Shown here: positions 9,531 through 16,810 of the stretch, in pieces
Layout: each line of letters starts with the position of its first letter
How positions within the stretch are numbered: the stretch's first letter is position 1
NCBI GenBank assembly: GCA_963575745.1
Contig: CAUYUJ010019892.1
Coordinates: forward strand, 75,001-139,000
From: Prorocentrum cordatum
Lineage: Eukaryota > Sar > Dinophyceae > Prorocentrales > Prorocentraceae
DNA length: 64,000 bases
Direction of reading: 5' to 3'
Translations under genes and position numbers: made by a program
Notes under the pieces: model-generated
The model's input: the letters and a program-made list of their open reading frames with translations, nothing else
Told to the model about the DNA's origin: nothing
Databases searched by the model: none

Positions 9531-10096
9531 GGCCCGCGGAGAGCAGAGGAAGGAAGAGGGGGAGAGATGAGAAGGTGATGAGGAGAGGCGCTGCTGGCTC
9601 ATATAGAGGACCCGACATCGCAGGAGGGTTGGGGAAAAAAATCGGTGACAAAGAGCCAGCGCGCGGGATTGATTCGCCCTTCGGTTTTTGTTCCTCTCGT
9701 ACGCCCGGATGTCCCACTGCCTGTCGTCGGCGCGCGGGGGGTGGGCGGGGGGCGGGGGGGGGGATCCCGTGGGGCTGGGCGAGTCTCTGCGGGCGGTGGT
9801 TAGTTCGACAGAGGGGCGCGAGCAAAGGGCGTGTTCCGAAACAGCGAAAAGTGCTGCACGCAATTGGTTTCGGCTCCACGGGGGCACGGTCGCTTCTGGC
9901 GCCCCGAGGCGCCCGAAACAGCAGGTGCAGATTGCCGATCCGCTGAGCCCCGCTTTGCCAACCCCACCTTTTCGTCCACCAAGAGAGTTGCACGAGATGG
10001 GCTCGACGACCTGGGCGGAGCCCGTGCGAGGGGCTCCCGCCTCCCCTCGCCATGGGAGGGAAGGTGGCCGGGACGGAAGCGGGTCCTGGAGCAGAC
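9531..10096. other. No recognised gene (565 bp)
   Basis: GC-rich sequence with short frames; nothing supportable as a gene or element. Confidence 0.55.
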
Positions 10097-10260
10097 GCGG
10101 CCTAACCGACCCTTGGCAAACCATCCCCTTCCATGACGTCCTCCTCGCCTTTTGAGCGCCCCTCCGGCCGCATTACATACGTTTTGGGGTGAGGCGACGG
10201 GGACGTCACGGAAGGGGACGTCACGGAAGGGGATGGTTTGCTAAGGGTCGCTTAGGCCGC
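10097..10260. mobile_element. Foldback (MITE-like) element with 45-bp terminal inverted repeats
   Basis: 10097-10141 (starting GCGGCCTAACCGACCC) pairs with 10216-10260 as inverted complement, 42 of 45 positions. A 15-bp GGACGTCACGGAAGG word is directly duplicated at 10201 and 10216. No coding capacity. Confidence 0.85.
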
Positions 10261-10701
10261 CCCTGATTGGAGCAGAGCTTTGTCCAGGCCCAGGTCTGCA
10301 TCTTGGATTGTTTGCTCACGGTCGCAGGGCTCGTGGAAGGACCGGGGGCGAGAGGGGGGGGGAGGGGGCAGAAATGGCGAGACCATGCCAGGGCCCTTCC
10401 CCTGCAGGACCCGCTTGCGTCATGCTCACTCTCGGCGGCGCGCCGGGGGGAAGTGAGAAGGGGGCAGGCCTTCCCAGAAGGCGGCGGGGTTGTTCAGAAA
10501 CCGTCCGGCCGTCGTCCGGTCTGTGTGTCCTGGAGAAGGCCTGGCATTTTTTTCAGAAGGCGGGAGGCCTGCTGAGCCCCCCTGGGGGAGGCGCGCCCCC
10601 TCTGCCTTCCCCCCGGGCTCGCCGCTCAAGGTCTGATTCCTGAGTTGCCTGCTCACGCTCGCGGGGCTCGTGGAGGGCTCCGAAAACGGCGAAGCACCGT
10701 C
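10261..10701. other. No recognised gene (440 bp) upstream of the copia element
   Basis: Contains two similar blocks ending in GGGGCTCGTGGA-like text (about 10,300-10,350 and 10,633-10,682). No coding region supported. Confidence 0.5.
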
Positions 10702-10706
10702 CAGGG
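10702..10706. repeat. Target site duplication, left copy (CAGGG)
   Basis: CAGGG directly precedes the 5' LTR and directly follows the 3' LTR at 26,644-26,648. Five bases is the usual copia length. Confidence 0.85.
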
Positions 10707-10958
10707 ACTTTAAGGGTAGCTCTTTGGGAGATGTTACAGCATCGGGAGCATAGCTCGCGCGCCGTTGCCTTTGGCCCAAGGCACGCGCGCCCTATTTGCC
10801 CGGACGCCGCGAGTGTTCGCTATGTGCTGGAAAGATCATTACATCGATCTTATCCTATCTTACCCATCCACCCCTCATACTGTACCTTCACAGCAGAGCG
10901 ATGGATGCAATTTGCCAGGCTATATGCCATATTTGAGCTACCAGGCTCACTTTCGACT
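10707..10958 (+). repeat. 5' LTR
   Basis: Matches 26,392-26,643 over 252 bp with three substitutions. Ends are ACTTTAAGGG...TTTCGACT rather than the canonical TG...CA; the boundaries are fixed by the CAGGG duplication outside and the primer site inside. It contains a small hairpin (AAGATC...GATCTT). Confidence 0.92.
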
Positions 10959-11316
10959 TGGTAGCGGAGCTGGCCGCACTCTCGTGTGGTCAGCTCTTGC
11001 TCTTCTCAGCCTCATACTCTTCGGCACGATCTTCGTGACTACCTACCACCCTGCGCCACCACTCCCAGTACGTTTACGAGGATCTATCCAAGAGCAAGAA
11101 GCAACACGAGAGGTACGACGTCTAGATGACCAGACTGATACCATATACGCTTCATCATTGCGTTACCACCAACCGCTCGGCAACGAGCTAACAGCGCAAT
11201 ACTTGAAGCAGGGGCGGGGAGACCCGCCAGACAGAGCGCCTCGAAGACTCGACAAGGCGCTACCCCAGCGCGACAACGCGCATCATAACCGTCCTTCTTA
11301 CACATTCTCGGGCTAG
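10765..11316 (+). CDS. Leader ORF with one transmembrane segment
   Basis: A 183-residue frame begins with ATG inside the 5' LTR and ends at TAG 11,314-11,316. After a non-descript N-terminus it contains TLVWSALALLSLILFGTIFV, a clear membrane span, then a charged region with QEQEATREVRRLDDQTD. Two mini-hairpins (11,175 and 11,214) fall here in the same codon phase as most in the later frames, giving LGNEL and RGDPP peptides, which suggests that the frame is or was translated. Just downstream, in the gag frame, another hydrophobic stretch (LGLVVFAIIWFALGAAIG) precedes the gag ATG. The start within the LTR is doubtful; a shorter product, or an N-terminal extension of gag reached by frameshift, is possible. 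Confidence 0.4.
   Translation: MPLAQGTRALFARTPRVFAMCWKDHYIDLILSYPSTPHTVPSQQSDGCNLPGYMPYLSYQAHFRLGSGAGRTLVWSALALLSLILFGTIFVTTYHPAPPLPVRLRGSIQEQEATREVRRLDDQTDTIYASSLRYHQPLGNELTAQYLKQGRGDPPDRAPRRLDKALPQRDNAHHNRPSYTFSG
10959..10970 (+). other. Primer binding site, initiator-tRNA(Met) type
   Basis: TGGTAGCGGAGC follows the 5' LTR with no gap. TGGTAGC is the complement of the GCUACCA 3' end of initiator tRNA-Met, and copia-type elements commonly use it (often TGGTATCAGAGC). Confidence 0.85.
10967..10996 (+). promoter_or_regulatory. 13-bp leader hairpin overlapping the primer site
   Basis: GAGCTGGCCGCAC pairs with GTGTGGTCAGCTC across a TCTC loop: 13 pairs including two or three G-U. Its position at the primer site suggests a role in priming, dimerisation or packaging; this is inference. 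Confidence 0.55.
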
Positions 11317-11363
11317 TCGTTTTCGCTATTATATGGTTCGCGCTGGGGGCAGCAATCGGACAC

Positions 11364-14300
11364 ATGCGTCGTGGAGAAAACAGCACCGATGGGCAAACAC
11401 ATGGCCCATATTGGGACCCTCAAGGTAATGTACCTTTTCGTGAGTACATCTACGAGGTCAACGCATGGCTCAACGTTACAAGCGGACGTATGACGCCACA
11501 GGCCCAAGCGGCCGCAATACAACGCGGCCTAGGTGGCCTAGCGAGGACACTCGCCATGAGGGTACCGCCTGACATTATAAACTATGGTGCTGACATCGAT
11601 GGGGTCCACACAGACCCAGTGACCTACATCATGTTCCTCCTAAGCATGAAGTTCGAACGCCTGGAAGATGAGCGACAGCTCACTTCCGGCACACAACTCA
11701 TCGACTTCCACGTGCCTCACGGGGAACGAATCGATGTCACCCTTACCCGATTCGAAATGGCCCGACTTGAGGCACAATCGGTGGGATTCGACCTTCCCAA
11801 CTTCCAACTGCTAACCACTATCCTATTCCGCGCCTTAGGCGTCGGCAACCGGCGAGCCATGCAACTCTTACAGCCACTCAATCACCAAATGCCCCGAACA
11901 CAACAACAGTATGATGAGTTGCTGGAGAGGATGCGTTCGATAGGCCACCTATCCGAACGGTCTCCTGGTAACATAGGATCTGTGTTTGGAAGGGGAAGGG
12001 GATCTGGTAGTGGAAATTTCTACACTACCTTGACCACTGAAGCCCAGCCTGGAAACGGGCCCTCAAGCATATGGGCCGATGACCCAGGAGAATCCACTGC
12101 TTTATTAGCAGGGGATCGATCACAACCAAGCTGGGCAACCAGCCCTCCTTCTAGAGAACCACAACCACACCGTTCTTTGTGGGGGGAATCAAACCCCCTA
12201 ACCGACGGTGTATCCACCTACTTGGGAGACGAGGATTTCGACTCCGGCACCGATACATACACTATATCATCAGATGGTGCTGAAGCTTTAGATTGGTCAG
12301 ATATTATGAATATGGATAACGACAATCAGCGTGCTGAGCATTTGTTCTGGTTATTACAACAGGCTAAACGAAGGTGGAGGAGGTTCGCACGAAAACCAGT
12401 GCGTCGTGTTAGAAGGAGGATACGTAGAAGTTTTAAAGGAAAGGGTAAAGGCAAGCGAGGTCGTCGGAGGTTGAACGGACGAGGTATCGCGGCATTTCTC
12501 CAGAGGCTCTCAGATGAACAACATGATGAGATATTCTTTGGGGGAAAAGGCCGTGGTAAAGGCCGTAGAGAGACCTCAGGTAAAGGCAAAGGTAGGCGGG
12601 GAAACCCGCGAGGTAGAGACGGCCAGGTTCTCAAATGCCATGAATGTGGTAGTTCCGATCATCTTGTGCGAGATTGTCCAGCGAAGGGAAATGGAAAGGG
12701 CAGGTCGACCGAAGTCCATTTTGGCTCAAGTGAACCATCCATTGAATATCTGAGCCTCCAGGACTTTGAGGCTATGGAGCAGATATTTTTCACTTGGGTT
12801 GTTGGCATGGACAACGTCGACGAGCTCGAAGCGTATGGTCATGGATTGTACGCGTACTACCTCGAGTACGTCCGCCGGTTCGTTACGGGCAGTAACGAGC
12901 TCACTCCCGTGGAACACGGTACGCTGGGAAACCAGCCTCTTTCTTTCTTCGACTGGATGTTCGGGGACCCAGGCAACATCACGGCCTACGAGAGCGACGA
13001 CGAGGACACAACTATAGAGGCTTCGCCTTCCGAGGTTCAACGGAACCTCGAACCCCCGCCCGAAATCCCGCCTGGAAACAGGCCGTCTCTGATGGGAGAA
13101 TATCCCCAGACCACTGAAGACTTAATTGAAATGGAGTCTCAGGCATTTGTTCAGGCCTTCATTGCAGGCGAACCAGATACTCCGTTCATACCTCCTGGTT
13201 CGCTTGCTCCAGGCGAATATGGACCACGCACCCTTTTGCAGACCCTCATGAGGATGCATGAGATACTTATAACTGGTTATCCTGAGAGTCAAGAACATAT
13301 CGAAGCTGACATTATGACAGAACAGGATACTGATGCTTGCGGTAGCTCAGAGCTGTTGTTGGCAGCTCTGACTCTCATTGACAGCGTGCATCCTCAGGAC
13401 GTGCAGAGACACTTGCTATACTCCCGTGGTAGATGGCGTAATGCTATAGAAATGGCTATTGCTATGCGCGGTCGTGATCTTCCCCCGCCAGGATGGGGTC
13501 TCCAGGCGGTGGGAATGAGGCCAAACCATACGGCCATGCGTAACATTGCTGGGCAGCCTGTGCTCGGCAACGAGCCTGAGCCGACAACAGTGCCTCCTAC
13601 TCCGGGACAGCCGAGCGACGCACAGACGCCGGCTATGCAGGGAAACCTGCCTGTACCAGATACGCCAATGGCCATCATCATCATCGGTAGTTCGACATCA
13701 GAAGAAGTAGAAGGCGATGGTTGCGGGTTAGAGGAGGATGACGTCACCATCCACATGATGGACGTGAATGGTGAGGAAGAGGTTGACTTCGATCCTGATG
13801 AGTCTGAATCATCATCACCATCGGCACAAGCGCCATTTGCGCCGAGCTCCACCCAGCAGGGAGACCTGCCTCCATCGTACGATCCATCTGGGATCGCACA
13901 GGAGCCTCCTCAGGCACCTTCACCGGGTGCCGCTCCTGCTGCTTCGGCAGCTTCCTCTGATGAGAACACCAGAAGATCCCGTTCCCATACGCGCGTCAGA
14001 GAAGAGCCACATCCACAGGCTCGACTTCCTCGTGAGTGGAGGCAGGCTGGCCCAAAAGAACACGCTCTCAGGAGAGGTGGCCAGCTACTTCCGCACAACG
14101 ACCCAAGACGCCGAAAAGGGGAACACTCGGCCTTCGGCAAGGGCAACCCTGCCTATAGGGACAGTGATGGCAAGGCCATTCGCGGAGGCTATCAGCTTGC
14201 AACAAATATCCGCCGCCCTGAAATTCAAGAAGCGCGGACTCAGTTGCGAGATATTATCGCGGCGCGCAAGCAGTATAGGCCTCACGCAGCATGCGGACCT

Positions 14301-15296
14301 TGTTCCCAGCCGTTCCAGAACCACAGGCCAGGATGCCCCGTTGGCAACAACGAAGGCCTGAGCCCCAACAGGGACAAAACCCCTCATAAAGAGGGCCATC
14401 CGCAACTTATCCCGATGACACAGGAAGAAATTGCAGAAGTGAATCGTCGTCTCGGGATCTTGAGCCACTTGGATCCGAAAGAAGAAGAAAAGCCTACCCC
14501 GGTTCCAGGGGGACTGGTAGCCATGACCCAGGAAGAGAAAGACGCGCTCTTCAGTCTTCCTAGTATGCGAGGAAACTTGCCTGGCGTCTCTAGCCAGTCC
14601 CAACAACCAGAACCGACAATCAAGGATGAGATAAAGGCTCAACGTGTGGCGGAGGATGAGGAGCGTATGCGGACAGCAGAAAACCGCACTCGCGAGGCAA
14701 CTCGCAAGATGTTGGAGGATTCTAGTAATATCTACATGAAGAGGGCTACGAGGCCCCCACTCCCACTAACTTCGAAGGCCAAGAGTGAACCCCCGACACC
14801 TAAGCCGCCCTCGGTGCCGAAACCGAAGACGAGCCCTCAGGACCCTGGGCCAGACGTGCAGATGGAGGTGCCTCGAACTGAAACTCCGAGGCCGCCGATT
14901 GGCACAACTCCTACACAAGCGTCTGTGCCCAAGCAGCAACCTCAGGACCCTATGGAGGAACGAAGACGCCCGCCTAGTCGCAGCAGCTCCATTGCGAAAA
15001 AGGCGGCAGCTTTCGAGCGCAGTGGGTATGCACCTGCGCCAGCTTCGCCTGTGGCGGCTCGTTCCAGGAGGTCCGATGAAGGGCTATGTCGAGGGGTACC
15101 TGGGTGCCGAAGATCAGGGGCAGCGCCAGTCGCGCATCTCCGCGGGGAAACCCGCCAGGCGCTGCCGCCGCAGCTTCCTCCTCTTCTGGAGCCGCAGCCT
15201 CTTCAGCAACAGAGGTTCCGATGCGGGGAAACCCGCCAGTGGTTCAGCTGCACCACCCAGGTGACACGTCCTTCACTAGTGGGACTCCAAATGTGA
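11364..15296 (+). CDS. gag: Gag-like protein with CCHC zinc knuckle (copia element)
   Basis: This 1310-residue frame starts at ATG 11,364. Residues about 15-190 are helical and capsid-like (FREYIYEVNAWLNVTSGRM, then YIMFLLSMKFERLEDERQL and later QQQYDELLERMRSIGHL). A strongly basic Lys/Arg/Gly stretch at about 340-420 leads into a zinc knuckle, CHECGSSDHLVRDC (C-x2-C-x4-H-x4-C), near residue 424, as in retroviral nucleocapsids that bind element RNA. The rest is long, acidic to Pro-rich and probably disordered, and carries seven mini-hairpins downstream of the knuckle (from 12,923), with two more upstream. A spliced-leader-like 15-mer lies just after the knuckle (12,716-12,730). The frame becomes Arg/Pro-rich nonsense after about 15,090, where the overlapping frame starting at 15,086 takes over; a -1 shift would join them. 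Gag of ordinary copia elements is 300-500 residues, so this one is greatly enlarged. Confidence 0.8.
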   Translation: MRRGENSTDGQTHGPYWDPQGNVPFREYIYEVNAWLNVTSGRMTPQAQAAAIQRGLGGLARTLAMRVPPDIINYGADIDGVHTDPVTYIMFLLSMKFERLEDERQLTSGTQLIDFHVPHGERIDVTLTRFEMARLEAQSVGFDLPNFQLLTTILFRALGVGNRRAMQLLQPLNHQMPRTQQQYDELLERMRSIGHLSERSPGNIGSVFGRGRGSGSGNFYTTLTTEAQPGNGPSSIWADDPGESTALLAGDRSQPSWATSPPSREPQPHRSLWGESNPLTDGVSTYLGDEDFDSGTDTYTISSDGAEALDWSDIMNMDNDNQRAEHLFWLLQQAKRRWRRFARKPVRRVRRRIRRSFKGKGKGKRGRRRLNGRGIAAFLQRLSDEQHDEIFFGGKGRGKGRRETSGKGKGRRGNPRGRDGQVLKCHECGSSDHLVRDCPAKGNGKGRSTEVHFGSSEPSIEYLSLQDFEAMEQIFFTWVVGMDNVDELEAYGHGLYAYYLEYVRRFVTGSNELTPVEHGTLGNQPLSFFDWMFGDPGNITAYESDDEDTTIEASPSEVQRNLEPPPEIPPGNRPSLMGEYPQTTEDLIEMESQAFVQAFIAGEPDTPFIPPGSLAPGEYGPRTLLQTLMRMHEILITGYPESQEHIEADIMTEQDTDACGSSELLLAALTLIDSVHPQDVQRHLLYSRGRWRNAIEMAIAMRGRDLPPPGWGLQAVGMRPNHTAMRNIAGQPVLGNEPEPTTVPPTPGQPSDAQTPAMQGNLPVPDTPMAIIIIGSSTSEEVEGDGCGLEEDDVTIHMMDVNGEEEVDFDPDESESSSPSAQAPFAPSSTQQGDLPPSYDPSGIAQEPPQAPSPGAAPAASAASSDENTRRSRSHTRVREEPHPQARLPREWRQAGPKEHALRRGGQLLPHNDPRRRKGEHSAFGKGNPAYRDSDGKAIRGGYQLATNIRRPEIQEARTQLRDIIAARKQYRPHAACGPCSQPFQNHRPGCPVGNNEGLSPNRDKTPHKEGHPQLIPMTQEEIAEVNRRLGILSHLDPKEEEKPTPVPGGLVAMTQEEKDALFSLPSMRGNLPGVSSQSQQPEPTIKDEIKAQRVAEDEERMRTAENRTREATRKMLEDSSNIYMKRATRPPLPLTSKAKSEPPTPKPPSVPKPKTSPQDPGPDVQMEVPRTETPRPPIGTTPTQASVPKQQPQDPMEERRRPPSRSSSIAKKAAAFERSGYAPAPASPVAARSRRSDEGLCRGVPGCRRSGAAPVAHLRGETRQALPPQLPPLLEPQPLQQQRFRCGETRQWFSCTTQVTRPSLVGLQM
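12708..12730 (+). other. Spliced-leader (DinoSL) relic inside gag
   Basis: CCATTTTGGCTCAAG at 12,716-12,730 equals the last 15 nt of the conserved 22-nt dinoflagellate spliced leader. The preceding ACCGAAGT resembles the leader's DCCGTAGC with a one-base length change. Confidence 0.65.
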
Positions 15297-16810
15297 TCAG
15301 GGATAGACTTGCGCTTCGGAAGCTCCCACCGATACGCTCGGTGGATGAGACATTCATGAAGGAATGCAGGAAAGCTGGAATCCTTCCCACATCCAATGAT
15401 ATTCTCAAACAGCTGAGCAAAGCTCTCAGCAGGATATGCAGACATGCGCCAGACAAGCAACACAATCCTGTGTGGCGCTTGGAATCTTTCGATGATCATG
15501 ATGGTTGGGTAAACCTAGTGGAACTCGTTGACCATTATCCGTGGAACACAGGTCAATCAAGACACGCTGGGTATAATCCAAAGTATGACGAGGCCAAGGT
15601 CATCAACGAGCATCTATGTAGGCGCTCGGTTGACCAACTAGCAGCCATCATGATGGCAGTTGTTCATGTCCGTGAACCAGACGGAGAAGAAAAACAGCGC
15701 CTACAGTTCAAGGTGTTGATGCGGGACTCCGGAGAGCCCGCTATCTTCGTCCGCGCCTCTCAGGGGCATTCATGGGAATTGAAAGCTCCATGGTCGCTGT
15801 ACAGCTACATTGTGCTGTGCGACCAACCTGCCGGGAGACCGGCCCCATACCCCGATGTTGCTATGCATGGCACTCGATGGCACGCCTTCGAAGGGATTAT
15901 GTGGCACGGCCTGTCCTGTAGACCTGAGCATAACACGAAGAAAAAGGGGACAGGCCGGTCGCACATTCACTTCGTGCCGACAGTTCGCCGCCGTGCCGTG
16001 AACAGTGGGTGGGACCCAGACTCAGACATCATCATCTTCGTAGATTGGCGTAAGGCCATACAAGATGGTATGAAGTTCTGTTGGTCCGATAACGGAGTCC
16101 TCTTGTCCGAGGGAGATAACGGTATCATTGAACCGTATTACATCTCTCATGTAGAGGACCTGACCACAGGAAGGCAATGGCGTAATCCAGAGTATCTGGG
16201 GAGCCGCCATGCGCGAGTCTCTGTCGCAACGATGTCTGCTCCTGACAGGTGGGCTGACGTTGGTACTTCCAGCGTTAAGTATCAGTGGTCCCGAGACCAA
16301 GGGGGCGTTGACCCCCCTATGGGCTACCTCCACAGAGAAGTTGGGGACCACTACAGCCCTACCCAGCTGGGAAACCAGCCTGAGATCTATCGGATCTTCA
16401 TGATTACCGAGAGTGAGGCCGGGAGCGCGGCTCCAAGCCGTGCCCCAAGCCAAGGGCCTAGTGCCGTGTCTTGGCAGGCCATCAGTACCTCGGACCTGGA
16501 TCAGATCGCAGCCGCGCTGAACCCTGACCAGGTAGAACAGCTGGCGGACAGGTTATACCAGCAGGATCCCTGGGCCGCAGGCCAGGGAGCAATGTCCGCT
16601 ATGGCTACGAGAAATCGTCAAGCCATGCAGGGAAACCTGCCTACAAGCGGACCTGCTCGGTTCGAACCAATGCATGGAAGCCCTACTCAGAGCATGCACA
16701 CTCCAAGGGGCATGACTCCATTGGGCACACCACCGGCACAATCCCCATTCGGGACACCTGTCCGCCCTGCCACAAACGGCACTTCTCATGGAGAGGATAG
16801 CTGCTGCTAG
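15086..16810 (+). CDS. Tpt1/KptA-like RNA 2'-phosphotransferase domain protein (copia element)
   Basis: From about residue 105 this 574-residue frame shows the ordered signatures of the Tpt1/KptA family, NAD-dependent enzymes that remove the 2'-phosphate left at RNA ligase splice junctions: LSKALSRICRH (the catalytic Arg-His pair), DDHDGWVNLVELV, a phosphate-binding Arg in IFVRASQGHSWE, AMHGTRWHAFEGIMWHGL, GRSHIHFVP, then DIIIFVDWRKAIQDGMKF and DNGVLLSEGDNGIIEPYYI. The domain spans about 15,400-16,170, close to the usual 200-250 residues. Putative catalytic residues (R-H, R in RASQGH, HGT) are present, so activity is plausible. A low-complexity N-terminus with two mini-hairpins and a Gln/Pro-rich C-terminus with two more surround it. 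It overlaps gag by 211 nt, and its TAG at 16,808-16,810 lies 23 nt inside the next frame. Free expression versus frameshift fusion cannot be told from sequence. Confidence 0.8.
   Translation: MSRGTWVPKIRGSASRASPRGNPPGAAAAASSSSGAAASSATEVPMRGNPPVVQLHHPGDTSFTSGTPNVIRDRLALRKLPPIRSVDETFMKECRKAGILPTSNDILKQLSKALSRICRHAPDKQHNPVWRLESFDDHDGWVNLVELVDHYPWNTGQSRHAGYNPKYDEAKVINEHLCRRSVDQLAAIMMAVVHVREPDGEEKQRLQFKVLMRDSGEPAIFVRASQGHSWELKAPWSLYSYIVLCDQPAGRPAPYPDVAMHGTRWHAFEGIMWHGLSCRPEHNTKKKGTGRSHIHFVPTVRRRAVNSGWDPDSDIIIFVDWRKAIQDGMKFCWSDNGVLLSEGDNGIIEPYYISHVEDLTTGRQWRNPEYLGSRHARVSVATMSAPDRWADVGTSSVKYQWSRDQGGVDPPMGYLHREVGDHYSPTQLGNQPEIYRIFMITESEAGSAAPSRAPSQGPSAVSWQAISTSDLDQIAAALNPDQVEQLADRLYQQDPWAAGQGAMSAMATRNRQAMQGNLPTSGPARFEPMHGSPTQSMHTPRGMTPLGTPPAQSPFGTPVRPATNGTSHGEDSCC

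Noticed and set aside
8212-10053. 613-residue minus-strand frame
   Set aside because: Follows the satellite periodicity at 8.1-9.5 kb; repeated Pro/Ser/His motifs mirror the DNA unit and no domain is visible.
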